NCBI RefSeq assembly: GCF_014650455.1
Contig: NZ_BMUZ01000001.1
Span: 744,001 to 808,000, forward strand
Direction: 5' to 3'
Length of the DNA stretch: 64,000 nucleotides
From: Streptomyces xanthochromogenes
GTDB lineage: Bacteria > Actinomycetota > Actinomycetes > Streptomycetales > Streptomycetaceae
Positions 29,091-36,630 of the stretch are shown here, one piece after another (the first letter of the stretch is position 1; every line of letters starts with the position of its first letter). The translations under genes were made by a program, and so were the position numbers. The notes below the pieces were generated by a model that was not told the DNA's origin, did not search any database, and saw only the letters and a program-made list of their open reading frames with translations.

Positions 29091-30098
29091 ATGGCGAAGC
29101 CGACGATCACCGTGCACCACGTGCGGGCCGTGCTGCGCGGCGCCGAGCGGCACGGCATCGACACCGTGCCGCTGCTCCAGGCGTCCGGCATCCCCCCGCT
29201 GCTGCTCGGCGACGACCGGGCGCGGGTCACCCCGGCCCAGTTCGCCCAGCTCTTCCGGGCCCTGTACCGGGCGACCGGGGACGAGTTCCTCGGGCTCGGC
29301 GGCGCCCCCAGCCGCCCCGGCACCTTCGCGATGATGTGTTACGCCGTGCTCGGCTGCCCCGACCTCGGCGGTGCGATGCGGCGCGGCACCACCTTCTACG
29401 GCCTGTTCGCGGGTGGCCCCGACCTCGCCCTCGAAGTGACGGACGCCGAGGCGGTGTTCGCGGTGCGGGGCGACCTCGGGGGCCGGGACGAGGACCGGTT
29501 CCTGACCGAGTGCCTCGTCATCATCTGGCACCGGCTGTGCAGCTGGCTGGTGGGCCGCCGCATCCCGCTGGCCCGCGCCTCCTTCGGCTATCCGCCGCCC
29601 CCGCACCAGGAGGAGTACGAGTCGCTGTTCGGCTGCCCGGTCCGGTTCGGGGAGGCCCGCACCCAGGTCACGTTCGACGCGCGCTGGCTGACCGCGCCGC
29701 TCGTGCGCGACGAGGCCGCGCTCGGGCAGATGCTGCGCCGCTCCCCGTTCGAACTGCTCAGCCGGCGGGCGTACGGGACGACGGTGGGCGAGCAGGTGGG
29801 CCGGGCCCTGGCGGCCGCCCTGCGCGCCTCGCCCCGGCTGCCCACCCTGGAGGAGACGGCGGGGCGCCTCGCCATGTCCCCGGCCACCCTGCGCCGCCGC
29901 CTCGCCCGCGAGGGCACCTCGTTCCAGCAGCTCAAGGACGAGGTGCGGCGGGACGCGGCGATCGCGGGCCTGGCCGAGGGCCGCGATCCGATCGCGGAGA
30001 TCGCTGCCCGGCTCGGCTTCTCGGAGGACACCAGTTTCCACCGCGCCTTCCGCCGCTGGACGGGCACGACCCCGGGCGCGTACCGCCTCGACCACTGA
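29091..30098 (+). CDS. AraC family transcriptional regulator (OruR/Arabinose-binding-like N-domain)
   Basis: 335 residues. N-terminal ligand-type domain (LLQASGIPPLLLGDDRARVT) of the kind found in OruR/ArgR-like AraC proteins, and a C-terminal double helix-turn-helix at about 240-335 (LAMSPATLRRRLAREGTSFQ and RLGFSEDTSFHRAFRRWTG). Transcribed divergently from the acyl-CoA ligase across 95 bases, which suggests control of that gene, perhaps by a fatty acid ligand; this is inference. ATG 29091 start. Confidence 0.88.
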   Translation: MAKPTITVHHVRAVLRGAERHGIDTVPLLQASGIPPLLLGDDRARVTPAQFAQLFRALYRATGDEFLGLGGAPSRPGTFAMMCYAVLGCPDLGGAMRRGTTFYGLFAGGPDLALEVTDAEAVFAVRGDLGGRDEDRFLTECLVIIWHRLCSWLVGRRIPLARASFGYPPPPHQEEYESLFGCPVRFGEARTQVTFDARWLTAPLVRDEAALGQMLRRSPFELLSRRAYGTTVGEQVGRALAAALRASPRLPTLEETAGRLAMSPATLRRRLAREGTSFQQLKDEVRRDAAIAGLAEGRDPIAEIAARLGFSEDTSFHRAFRRWTGTTPGAYRLDH

Positions 30099-30110
30099 CG
30101 CCATCGGGTC

Positions 30111-30198
30111 GGCGGGGCCAGTGAAGGTGAGCGGTGTCGTCGGCGGGGCCAGTGAAGGTGAGCGGTGTCGTCGGCGGGGCCAGTGAAGGTGAGCGGTA
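30111..30198. repeat. 31-bp tandem repeat before lipase gene
   Basis: Two exact 31-base copies (30111-30141 and 30142-30172) plus a third of 26 bases (30173-30198). The unit begins ggcggggccagtgaaggtga. The array ends about 80 bases before the lipase start codon, so it may overlap the promoter region. Confidence 0.9.
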
Positions 30199-30276
30199 CG
30201 GTCAGCTCCGTATCTACCGGTCAGTCACTACCTTCTCCTCAACTGCCCCGCCCCACCGGACCGTTGGGAGAGCCGC

Positions 30277-31428
30277 ATGCACGTCCGTACCAGAGTGGCC
30301 GGTGCCATCACCGCCGCACTCCTCCTCTCGGCAGCCACCCCCACCGCGTTCGCCGACGACACGGCGACCGCCTCGCCCGGCGACATCGTCAGCCAGTCCC
30401 CCACCGAGTTCCACCCGCTGCCCGGCCAGTGGACCAACACCCGTGCCTGGCACGTCACTTACCGCTCCACCACCGCCAAGGGAACCCCGAACACCGTCTC
30501 CGGCACGGTCATCGTGCCCAACGACGGCCGCACCGGCCCGCGCCCGGTCGTGACGTACGCCGTCGGCACGGTCGGGCTCGGCGACTCGTGCGCGCCGAGC
30601 GCCAACTTCCCGTACGGAACGGCCGTCGAGGCCACCCTGATCAACCAGGTCGTCCAGCGCGGCTGGGCGGTCGCGGTCACCGACTACGAGGGCCTCGGCA
30701 CGCCCGGCGACCACACCTACACGGTCGGCCGCGCCGAGGGTACCGCCGTCCTGGACGCGGCCCGCGCCGCCGAGCGCCTCGGCATCCCCGGCGTCGACGC
30801 CAACTCCCCGGTGGGGATCATGGGTTACTCGCAGGGCGGCCAGGCCAGCAGCTGGGCCGCCGAACTGCACGACTCGTACGCGCCGGACCTGAAGGTGAAG
30901 GGCACCGCGACCGGCGGCGTACCGGCCGACCTGATGAAGGTCGCCTCCTCCAACGACGGCGGACTCGGCTCCGGCCTCATCTTCATGGCGGCGGCCGGCC
31001 AGGACGCGGCCTTCCCCGAGCTGAACCTGAACTCGTACCTGAATCCGGCGGGCAAGGCGCTCGTCGACTACTTCAAGAACAACTGCGTGGCCATCGACAC
31101 GACGGTGGGCTCGTTCAAGCACATCACCGACATGACGGTGAAGAACCCGCTCCAACAGCCCGACTGGCAGGCCCGGTTGGCCGAGTCCAAGCTCGGCACG
31201 CACCGCCCGGACGCGCCGGTGTACCTGTACCACGGCACGATCGACGAACTCATCCCGTACGCGGTCGGCCAGCAGCTCCGCACCGACTGGTGCGCCAAGG
31301 GCACGAACGTGGAGTGGCACGCGCTGCCGCTGCTCGGCCACATCGGCGGAGTGACGGTGGGCGGAATCCCGGCCGCGAACTGGCTGGCGGACCGCTTCGC
31401 GGGCAAGTCCACGCACCCCAACTGCTAG
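30277..31428 (+). CDS. Secreted lipase (LIP family)
   Basis: 383 residues with a signal peptide at about 1-26 (AALLLSAATPTAFADD). The alpha/beta hydrolase fold shows the nucleophile elbow MGYSQGGQASSWAA (about 187-200), DELIPY with the acidic residue (about 325) and LLGHIGG with the His (about 350). It resembles the secretory lipase family of actinobacteria, which hydrolyse triglycerides or esters. A perfect terminator hairpin follows 21 bases after the stop. Confidence 0.88.
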   Translation: MHVRTRVAGAITAALLLSAATPTAFADDTATASPGDIVSQSPTEFHPLPGQWTNTRAWHVTYRSTTAKGTPNTVSGTVIVPNDGRTGPRPVVTYAVGTVGLGDSCAPSANFPYGTAVEATLINQVVQRGWAVAVTDYEGLGTPGDHTYTVGRAEGTAVLDAARAAERLGIPGVDANSPVGIMGYSQGGQASSWAAELHDSYAPDLKVKGTATGGVPADLMKVASSNDGGLGSGLIFMAAAGQDAAFPELNLNSYLNPAGKALVDYFKNNCVAIDTTVGSFKHITDMTVKNPLQQPDWQARLAESKLGTHRPDAPVYLYHGTIDELIPYAVGQQLRTDWCAKGTNVEWHALPLLGHIGGVTVGGIPAANWLADRFAGKSTHPNC

Positions 31429-31448
31429 GCCTGGCAACCTGATCGAAA

Positions 31449-31497
31449 GCCGCCCGCCGACCTGGACTCACAGTCCATACCGGCGGGCGGCCTCTTC
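31449..31497 (+). terminator. Terminator after lipase gene
   Basis: Perfect 11-bp stem GCCGCCCGCCG / CGGCGGGCGGC (31449-31459 and 31481-31491), then CTCTTCCTG. Confidence 0.85.
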
Positions 31498-31737
31498 CTG
31501 TTCATGCCCCCGTTCGGCCTGGCCGCCGCGGCGGGAGTCCTGCCGATCGAGGCCCGGGGGCACAGCGCGGCGGAACGGCTTGGGCGGCGGTCGAAGACCC
31601 CGGCCGCCTCGAAGAATCCCCAGAACCCTCAACCGGCGGTGACGCCAGAGGCGCGGGCGGCGTTCACGGCGTTCGCCACGGAGTGGCGCGCGCCCGTACC
31701 GGCCCGCGCCCGGAACACCCGCACCCCCGGCGGAGCG
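31498..31737. other. Gap with no recognised feature
   Basis: About 240 bases between convergent genes. An open frame on the plus strand continues into the antisense of the ALF-repeat gene but has no family resemblance. Nothing else seen. Confidence 0.5.
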
Positions 31738-32775
31738 CTACGCGCGGCGACGGCGGGCGGCGACCAGCAGCCCCGCACCACCTGCGAGGGCGACAGCCGT
31801 GCCGCCCGCGGCCCACGGCAGCGCGGAGCCCGCACCGGTCGAGGCGAGCGAGGAGCCGGCGGTGGCCTGGGCGTTGGCGTCCGCGGCCGTCACGGGCTTG
31901 GCACCGGCGTCGGTGGTGACGGTACCCGTGCCCTTGTCGGTGCCGGTGGCCGTCCCCTTGGAGGCCTCGGGCTCGGGCTTGCCCTTGCCCTCGTCCTTCT
32001 TGCCGGAGTCCTTGTCCTTGTCCTTTTCCTTGTCCTTTGCAGCCGCGGCATCCGCCTCGTCCTGCTTGCGCGCCTCGAACTGGCCCTTGTCCAGGAAGGC
32101 CTGGACATCCTCGGGGGTGCCGCGAAGCGCCTTGATGCCGGCCGCCTTCACCTTCGGGCCGCCGTCGTTGATGAGACTGGTGACCGCCACGCGGTTGTCG
32201 ATGTTGTGGGCCTTGAACTGGCCGACCTTGATGAACTGCTCAAGCGCGTCCAGGGTGTTGGCGTTGAGCGCCTCGGAGCCGGCTTCCTTCACCGAGACCC
32301 CGCCCTTGTACATGATCTGCAGCGTCTCCACCCGGTAGTCGTCGAAGCGGGCCTTGAACTGGCCGACTTCAAGGAACTCCTTGATGGCCTCGGGCGTGCC
32401 CACGTTCAGCGCCTTGCGTGCGGCCTGCTGCACCGAACGCCCGCCGACGCTGGCGATCTGCGCGACCCGCACCCGGTCGTCCTCGAACCGGGCCTTGTAC
32501 TGGCCCTCTTCGAGGAACTTCCGCATCGCGGCCGGTCCGGCGTCGATGGCCTGGGTGCCGCGCTCCTTGATGACCGACCCGGCGCCGTCGGCCGCCATCA
32601 GCCGCCGGATCTCCTCGCGGTCCGCAACGGCCTGCTCCTCGGCGGTCTTCGCCCCCGCGTCCGGCGCCGAAACAGCGGGCGCCTTCGCGTCGGCGGCGAA
32701 CGCCGGAGAGGCGAACAGCACGGCGGGCGCGATGGCGGCGGACGCGACAAGTGCGGATATGCGCGTGAACTTCAA
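31738..32775 (-). CDS. ALF-repeat surface protein with LAXTG-type sortase signal
   Basis: 345 residues. Signal peptide about 1-28 (LVASAAIAPAVLFASPAFA). Four ALF repeats of about 48 residues follow, each with a core like FLEEGQYKARFEDDRVR, FLEVGQFKARFDDYRVE, FIKVGQFKAHNIDNRVA and FLDKGQFEARKQDE. Then a Lys/Asp/Glu-rich linker, and a cell-wall sorting signal: LASTG (about 308-312), a hydrophobic stretch, and RRRRA at the end. LAXTG is the motif used by class E sortases. Start is TTG 32775 with GGGGAA upstream. The function of ALF repeats is not known. Confidence 0.85.
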   Translation of the reverse strand: MKFTRISALVASAAIAPAVLFASPAFAADAKAPAVSAPDAGAKTAEEQAVADREEIRRLMAADGAGSVIKERGTQAIDAGPAAMRKFLEEGQYKARFEDDRVRVAQIASVGGRSVQQAARKALNVGTPEAIKEFLEVGQFKARFDDYRVETLQIMYKGGVSVKEAGSEALNANTLDALEQFIKVGQFKAHNIDNRVAVTSLINDGGPKVKAAGIKALRGTPEDVQAFLDKGQFEARKQDEADAAAAKDKEKDKDKDSGKKDEGKGKPEPEASKGTATGTDKGTGTVTTDAGAKPVTAADANAQATAGSSLASTGAGSALPWAAGGTAVALAGGAGLLVAARRRRA

Positions 32776-32854
32776 GTGATTCCCCGGTTGTCGAAGAAGG
32801 GCCGAAATGGTCGTCTACATCGTAGGAGGGCCTTGACTTTCCCTTTACATGGGG

Positions 32855-33148
32855 TCAGCCCTTCATCAAGGCGTCCATATACTCGTCCCAGGTGAGCACC
32901 GCCGAGGCGGGCGGAGCCTGCTCGGTGAGATGGCCGTTGACGGTCTCCTCGCCGACTCGCTCCGTGGCCGAGGCAAGGAGCACTGCCAGGCGGTCGGAAG
33001 CCAGGCCCTCAGTCCGGTTCGGATCGGTACCGGCCTTGGTCTCGATCTTGAACCAGCTCTTGCCGGACGCCGGGACCCGGCCGGTCTTGGTGTAGACGGC
33101 CCCGTGAGTCGGAACAAGGCAAAGGGGCTGCCGGACCAGATAACTCCT
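32855..33148 (-). pseudogene. Remnant of an exported lipoprotein-like gene
   Basis: The minus strand is open from just after the TAA at 33149 to TGA at 32855 and encodes 98 residues without a usable start near its beginning. The translation contains TKTGRVPASGKSWFKIET and LLASATERVGEETVNG, resembling the LppX-like lipoproteins common in Streptomyces, and ends WDEYMDALMKG. With no signal peptide or start it is probably the decayed 3' part of such a gene, in the same frame as the Uma2 gene upstream. Confidence 0.55.
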
Positions 33149-33760
33149 TTACGGGACCAGGCCGTTGAGGTCGAGGTCCAGAGCGAAGGGCACCGAGACC
33201 GTCAGCCGGGCCCGGTGGATGCCCGTGGGTACGTACGTACTGGTCATCGCGTCCAGTTCGTAGGTGTGGACGGCGGGCCCCCCGGCCTCGTCCTCGATGC
33301 GCCAGAAGTGGGTGATGCCGGCCTGGGCGTACTTGAACGGCTTGAGGGAACGGTCCCGGTCGGCCGATTCCTCGGAGACGACCTCGACGACCAGTGCGAC
33401 ATCTTCCGGCGCGTACCAGGTGCGGTCCGGGTCGTAGGCGACGGTGGCGATCAGAATGTCGGGCTCGGGACGGCTCTTCTTGTCGAGCCGGACGGTCATC
33501 TCCCGCTCGACCTCGAATCCTTCGGGAGCGGCCTGCCGCAGGGCAAAAGTCGTGTTCTCCACCAGCCGGGAGTGCCAGGAGCGCTGCGGCGACATCATGA
33601 AGATCAGTGCTCCGTCGATGAGTTCGGTGTGCCGCGGCGCCTGGGAGAGGTGGTCGAGGTCGTCGGCCTCCCAGCCACTGGGCCGGGGCGGGATCATCCA
33701 GTCGGGGAGTTCGGCGGTCAAGGCTTCCTCCGGTGGTGCAGTCAGGGACCTTGGTTCCAC
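33149..33760 (-). CDS. Uma2 family restriction-endonuclease-fold protein
   Basis: 203 residues of the Uma2 (PF05685) family with a PD-(D/E)XK-like nuclease fold. Core motifs: HTELIDGALIFMM (about 45-57), SRPEPDILIATVAYD (about 95-109) and ALVVEVVSEESADRD (about 121-135). Uma2 proteins are numerous in actinobacteria and cyanobacteria; biological substrate is unknown. GTG 33760 is taken as start, but a TTG 12 codons on has a better ribosome site (GGAGGAA), so the first residues are uncertain. Confidence 0.82.
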   Translation of the reverse strand: MEPRSLTAPPEEALTAELPDWMIPPRPSGWEADDLDHLSQAPRHTELIDGALIFMMSPQRSWHSRLVENTTFALRQAAPEGFEVEREMTVRLDKKSRPEPDILIATVAYDPDRTWYAPEDVALVVEVVSEESADRDRSLKPFKYAQAGITHFWRIEDEAGGPAVHTYELDAMTSTYVPTGIHRARLTVSVPFALDLDLNGLVP

Positions 33761-33886
33761 ATCATGGCACCGGTCGCCCGGCCAGAAGCTTCACGCGCAC
33801 GCGTGGGTGCTCCCGTCGCGAACAGTCACACGCCGACGCCCGCGCCCCCGGCAGGCGGGGCGCGGGCGTCGGGTGGTGCGGGGTGG

Positions 33887-35248
33887 TCAGACGGTGGCCG
33901 GGACCGGAGTCTTCTCCTCCGCCTGCTCCGGCGTCGTGCGGGACTCGTACTCGTCGTCCACGGGCGACAGGTGCACCGAGTCGAACGCGTCGCGGTTCAG
34001 GATGTTCTCCCGGGCCGACACGATGACCGGGACCAGCGCCTGGCCCGCCACGTTGGTGGCCGTGCGCATCATGTCCAGGACCGGGTCGATGGCCATGAGC
34101 AGGCCGACGCCCTCCAGGGGCAGGCCCAGGGTGGAGAGGGTCAGGGTCAGCATGACCGTGGCACCGGTGAGGCCGGCCGTGGCGGCGGAGCCGATGACCG
34201 ACACGAAGGCGATCAGGACGTAGTCACCGATGCCGAGGTGCACGTCGAAGATCTGGGCGATGAAGATCGCCGCGAGCGCCGGGTAGATCGCGGCGCAGCC
34301 GTCCATCTTGGTGGTGGAGCCGAACGGCACCGCGAAGGAGGCGTACTCCTTGGGGACGCCGAGGCGCTCGGTGACCTTCTGGGTCAGCGGCATCGTGCCC
34401 ACCGAGGAGCGGGAGACGAAGGCCAGCTGGATCGCGGGCCAGGCACCCTTGAAGAACTGCAGCGGGTTGACCTTGGCGACGGTGGCGAGCAGCAGCGGGT
34501 ACACGCCGAACATCACCAGGGCGCAGCCGATGTAGACGTCCGCGGTGAAGGTGGCGTACTTGCCGATGAGGTCCCAGCCGTAGTCGGCGATGGCGAAGCC
34601 GATGAGGCCGAGGGTGCCGAGCGGGGCGAGCCGGATGACCCACCACAGGGCCTTCTGGAGGAGTTCGAGGACGGCCTCGCTGAGCGTGAGGATCGGCTTG
34701 GCCTTCTCGCCGAGCTGCAGCAGGGCGATGCCGGCGACGGCGGCCATGAACACGATCTGCAGGACGTTGAGTTCGGTGAACGGCGTCACCACGTCCGTCG
34801 GGATGATGCCCGTCAGGAAGTCCAGCCAGGAGCCCGTGTGCTTGGGCAGCTTGCCGTCCTTCGGGGTCAGGCCGGTGCCCGAGCCGGGGTTGGTGAGCAG
34901 CCCGATGGCGAGGCCGATGGCCACCGCGATCAGCGACGTGATCATGAACCAGAGCAGCGTGCGGGTGGCGAGCCTGGCGGCGTTGTTGACCTTGCGCAGG
35001 TTGGTGATCGACACCAGGATCGCGAAGAAGACGAGCGGCGCGACGGCCAGCTTCAGGAGCTGGACGAAGATGTCGCCGATCTGCTCAAGGGTGTCCTTCA
35101 GCCAGCTGACGTCCTGGCTGCGGGCGAGCCAGCCGAGCAGGCCGCCGAGCACGAGACCGGCGATGATCTGGGCCCAGAAGGGGAACTTCGAGGATATGGA
35201 GAAGCCGGACTTGGGCTTCTCCTCGGTGGTCGCGGAGGACACGGACAC
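33887..35248 (-). CDS. Dicarboxylate/amino acid:cation symporter (DAACS); candidate cystine importer
   Basis: 453-residue sodium- or proton-coupled symporter of the DAACS/GltP/TcyP family, with about eight helices and two hairpin loops. Family motifs: AFVSRSSVGTMPLTQK (serine-rich hairpin, about 265-280), FAVPFGSTTKMDGCAAIYPA (about 292-311), and DPVLDMMRTATNVAGQAL (about 382-399, DxxxxxxRTxxNV). The family carries glutamate, C4-dicarboxylates or L-cystine. A Cys-rich leader peptide upstream points to cystine. GTG 35248 or GTG 35242; the latter fits GGGAG spacing better. Confidence 0.9.
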   Translation of the reverse strand: MSVSSATTEEKPKSGFSISSKFPFWAQIIAGLVLGGLLGWLARSQDVSWLKDTLEQIGDIFVQLLKLAVAPLVFFAILVSITNLRKVNNAARLATRTLLWFMITSLIAVAIGLAIGLLTNPGSGTGLTPKDGKLPKHTGSWLDFLTGIIPTDVVTPFTELNVLQIVFMAAVAGIALLQLGEKAKPILTLSEAVLELLQKALWWVIRLAPLGTLGLIGFAIADYGWDLIGKYATFTADVYIGCALVMFGVYPLLLATVAKVNPLQFFKGAWPAIQLAFVSRSSVGTMPLTQKVTERLGVPKEYASFAVPFGSTTKMDGCAAIYPALAAIFIAQIFDVHLGIGDYVLIAFVSVIGSAATAGLTGATVMLTLTLSTLGLPLEGVGLLMAIDPVLDMMRTATNVAGQALVPVIVSARENILNRDAFDSVHLSPVDDEYESRTTPEQAEEKTPVPATV

Positions 35249-35367
35249 ACTCCCGGTGCGCGAGGACGGAGACGTTCAAGGGGGTTGAGCGCGGCGCCCG
35301 TTCACAGGGGACTGGTCACATGGACCGGTCACTCAAGGCTGGGAAACACCGCCGCATGATGCCGGGG

Positions 35368-35481
35368 TCAGACGTCGCGGCAACAGACCGCGGACATGCA
35401 GCGGCAGAGGTCGACATGCAGACGCGCCACGAGCGGAACGGCTCCGCCGGTGGGGTGCTGGTGCACTGCTGCTGTCTTCAT
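35368..35481 (-). CDS. Cys-rich leader peptide (uORF) of the DAACS symporter
   Basis: 37-codon open frame from ATG 35481 to TGA 35368. The peptide ends RLHVDLCRCMSAVCCRDV: four Cys in the last twelve residues, together with the RLHVDLCR motif shared by many small actinobacterial leader peptides that lie before sulfur and cysteine genes. It starts only about ten bases after a -10-like GTTAAC, so the message may be leaderless. It ends 119 bases before the symporter start. Translation across the Cys codons could sense cysteinyl-tRNA supply and set downstream expression. Confidence 0.75.
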   Translation of the reverse strand: MKTAAVHQHPTGGAVPLVARLHVDLCRCMSAVCCRDV

Positions 35482-35490
35482 GTCGAACAC

Positions 35491-35520
35491 GTTAACACTT
35501 GAACTTTGGGGACCTCAAAG
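35491..35520 (-). promoter_or_regulatory. Promoter and palindrome before the leader peptide
   Basis: On the minus strand TTGAGG (35518-35513) and GTTAAC (35496-35491) are spaced 16 bases, a plausible housekeeping promoter. An imperfect palindrome, CTTTGAGGTCCCCAAAG (35520-35504, one mismatched pair), overlaps the -35 and could be a repressor site. Confidence 0.5.
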
Positions 35521-35610
35521 CAGTTCTTTTACCCCGGGATGACCGGCGGCTCCGCGACAAGGGCCCCGACGTCCCGGCAACGCCCTTGCCCGGGCCCGGG
35601 AACGGCGACG

Positions 35611-35645
35611 GCCCGGGCCCGGAGCGATGTGCTCCGGGCCCGGGC
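35611..35645. terminator. Strong 15-bp hairpin
   Basis: Perfect stem of 15 bp (35611-35625 with 35631-35645) around the loop GATGT. It lies 65 bases past the stop of the DUF4229 gene on the minus strand and probably ends that transcript before the symporter promoter. Confidence 0.75.
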
Positions 35646-35709
35646 CGACCGGGATGTGTGAGGTGACTAACGCGGGGCGTCTCACCTGGTGGGCGTGGTG
35701 CGGGCGGGC

Positions 35710-36006
35710 CTACGGGGCGAGGCCGTCCTCCTGGGTGCGGTTCGCTTCCAGCTTCGCCTTGGCGCTCGCCACCTTGGTGACGATCTGGGCGGACATCGCG
35801 TCGCGCTGCTTGCGCAGCAGGACGAAGCTCAGCGGCGCGGAGATGACGAGCGCGAGCAGGATGATCCAGACGATGTTCGAGTTGCCGTTGCCCTTGGGCA
35901 CGATGCCGAACTGGACCAGCAGGCCGACGAACACCAGACTGCCGATGAAGATCCCCACGCGCAGCATGGTGTACCAGATGGTGGCGCTCGGCTTTGCGGC
36001 GTTCAC
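35710..36006 (-). CDS. DUF4229 family small membrane protein
   Basis: 98 residues with two transmembrane helices (about 10-32 and 42-65) and a basic/coiled tail ending SAKAKLEANRTQEDGLAP. The combination SATIWYTMLRVGIF, ALVISAPLSFVLLRKQRDAM is characteristic of DUF4229. Function unknown. Start GTG 36006 (VNAAKPSATI) is chosen because AGAAGG stands six bases before it; the longer frame is not conserved-looking. It is downstream of the mqnE-GNAT pair on the same strand. Confidence 0.82.
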   Translation of the reverse strand: MNAAKPSATIWYTMLRVGIFIGSLVFVGLLVQFGIVPKGNGNSNIVWIILLALVISAPLSFVLLRKQRDAMSAQIVTKVASAKAKLEANRTQEDGLAP

Positions 36007-36095
36007 GACAGACCTTCTCTCTACGGTGGCCCCTGCCCGACTAGTGAAGCACGCCCACAATTGGATCAGTTAGGCGGGCGGGAAGCCGCCCGGGC

Positions 36096-36620
36096 TCAGG
36101 TCAGGGGCAGCAGCATGATGATGTCGTCCCGGTCGTCGCCGACGGCGACCCGGATCGCGTCGGGCACCCGCCCGACCTCCTTGTAACCGCACGAGCCGTA
36201 GAACCGGTCGACGCCGGTGCCGCCCCGGCAGGTGAGCCGGATCGCCTCGATGCCGTCGATTCCCCGTACCGCGTCGGCGGTCGCCGCCATGAGGTCGCGG
36301 CCGTACCCGTTGCCCTGGTGCCGGGGGTGCACCATGACGGTGTAGAGCCACACCCAGTGCGTCATCAGGCGGTGGGTGTTGAACGCGATGAACGCGGTGG
36401 CGGCCACCCGCCCGTCCTCGTCGAACCCGACGACCAGCCGCATCCGCCCCTCGGCCATCGCCGCGAAGTGCTTGACCAGTTCGGGGCGTACGTCCTCGAC
36501 GGAGACCGGCGGTACGAAGCCGACGGCCCCGCCCGCGTTGGACACCTCCGCCCACAGGGCGAGGAGTCCGTCGCGCAGGGCGGGGGTGACCGGCGGGTCG
36601 AGCCGGAACGTCAGTGCCAC
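36096..36620 (-). CDS. GNAT family N-acetyltransferase
   Basis: 174 residues with a GNAT fold: AATAFIAFNTHRLMTHWVWL, then the acetyl-CoA loop VMVHPRHQGNGYGRDLMAA (about 93-111) and DRFYGSCGYKEVGRVPDAIR. The substrate is unknown. It begins ten bases after the mqnE stop, so it is likely cotranscribed with mqnE. Confidence 0.85.
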   Translation of the reverse strand: MALTFRLDPPVTPALRDGLLALWAEVSNAGGAVGFVPPVSVEDVRPELVKHFAAMAEGRMRLVVGFDEDGRVAATAFIAFNTHRLMTHWVWLYTVMVHPRHQGNGYGRDLMAATADAVRGIDGIEAIRLTCRGGTGVDRFYGSCGYKEVGRVPDAIRVAVGDDRDDIIMLLPLT

Positions 36621-36630
36621 GGGACCTCGC

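Noticed and set aside
30134-31442. Two plus-strand frames starting in the 31-bp repeat and covering the lipase gene
   Set aside because: Out of frame with the lipase, which has a signal peptide, GYSQGG nucleophile and correct codon bias.
32849-35359. 836-codon plus-strand open frame across Uma2 and the symporter
   Set aside because: Antisense shadow of two well-supported minus-strand genes; the composition is Gly/Arg/Asp-rich and has no motifs.
35255-35367. Attenuator hairpin between the Cys leader peptide and the symporter
   Set aside because: Only a 7-bp stem with a wobble pair (about 35310-35328) was found, with no competing structure or T-run, too weak to list.
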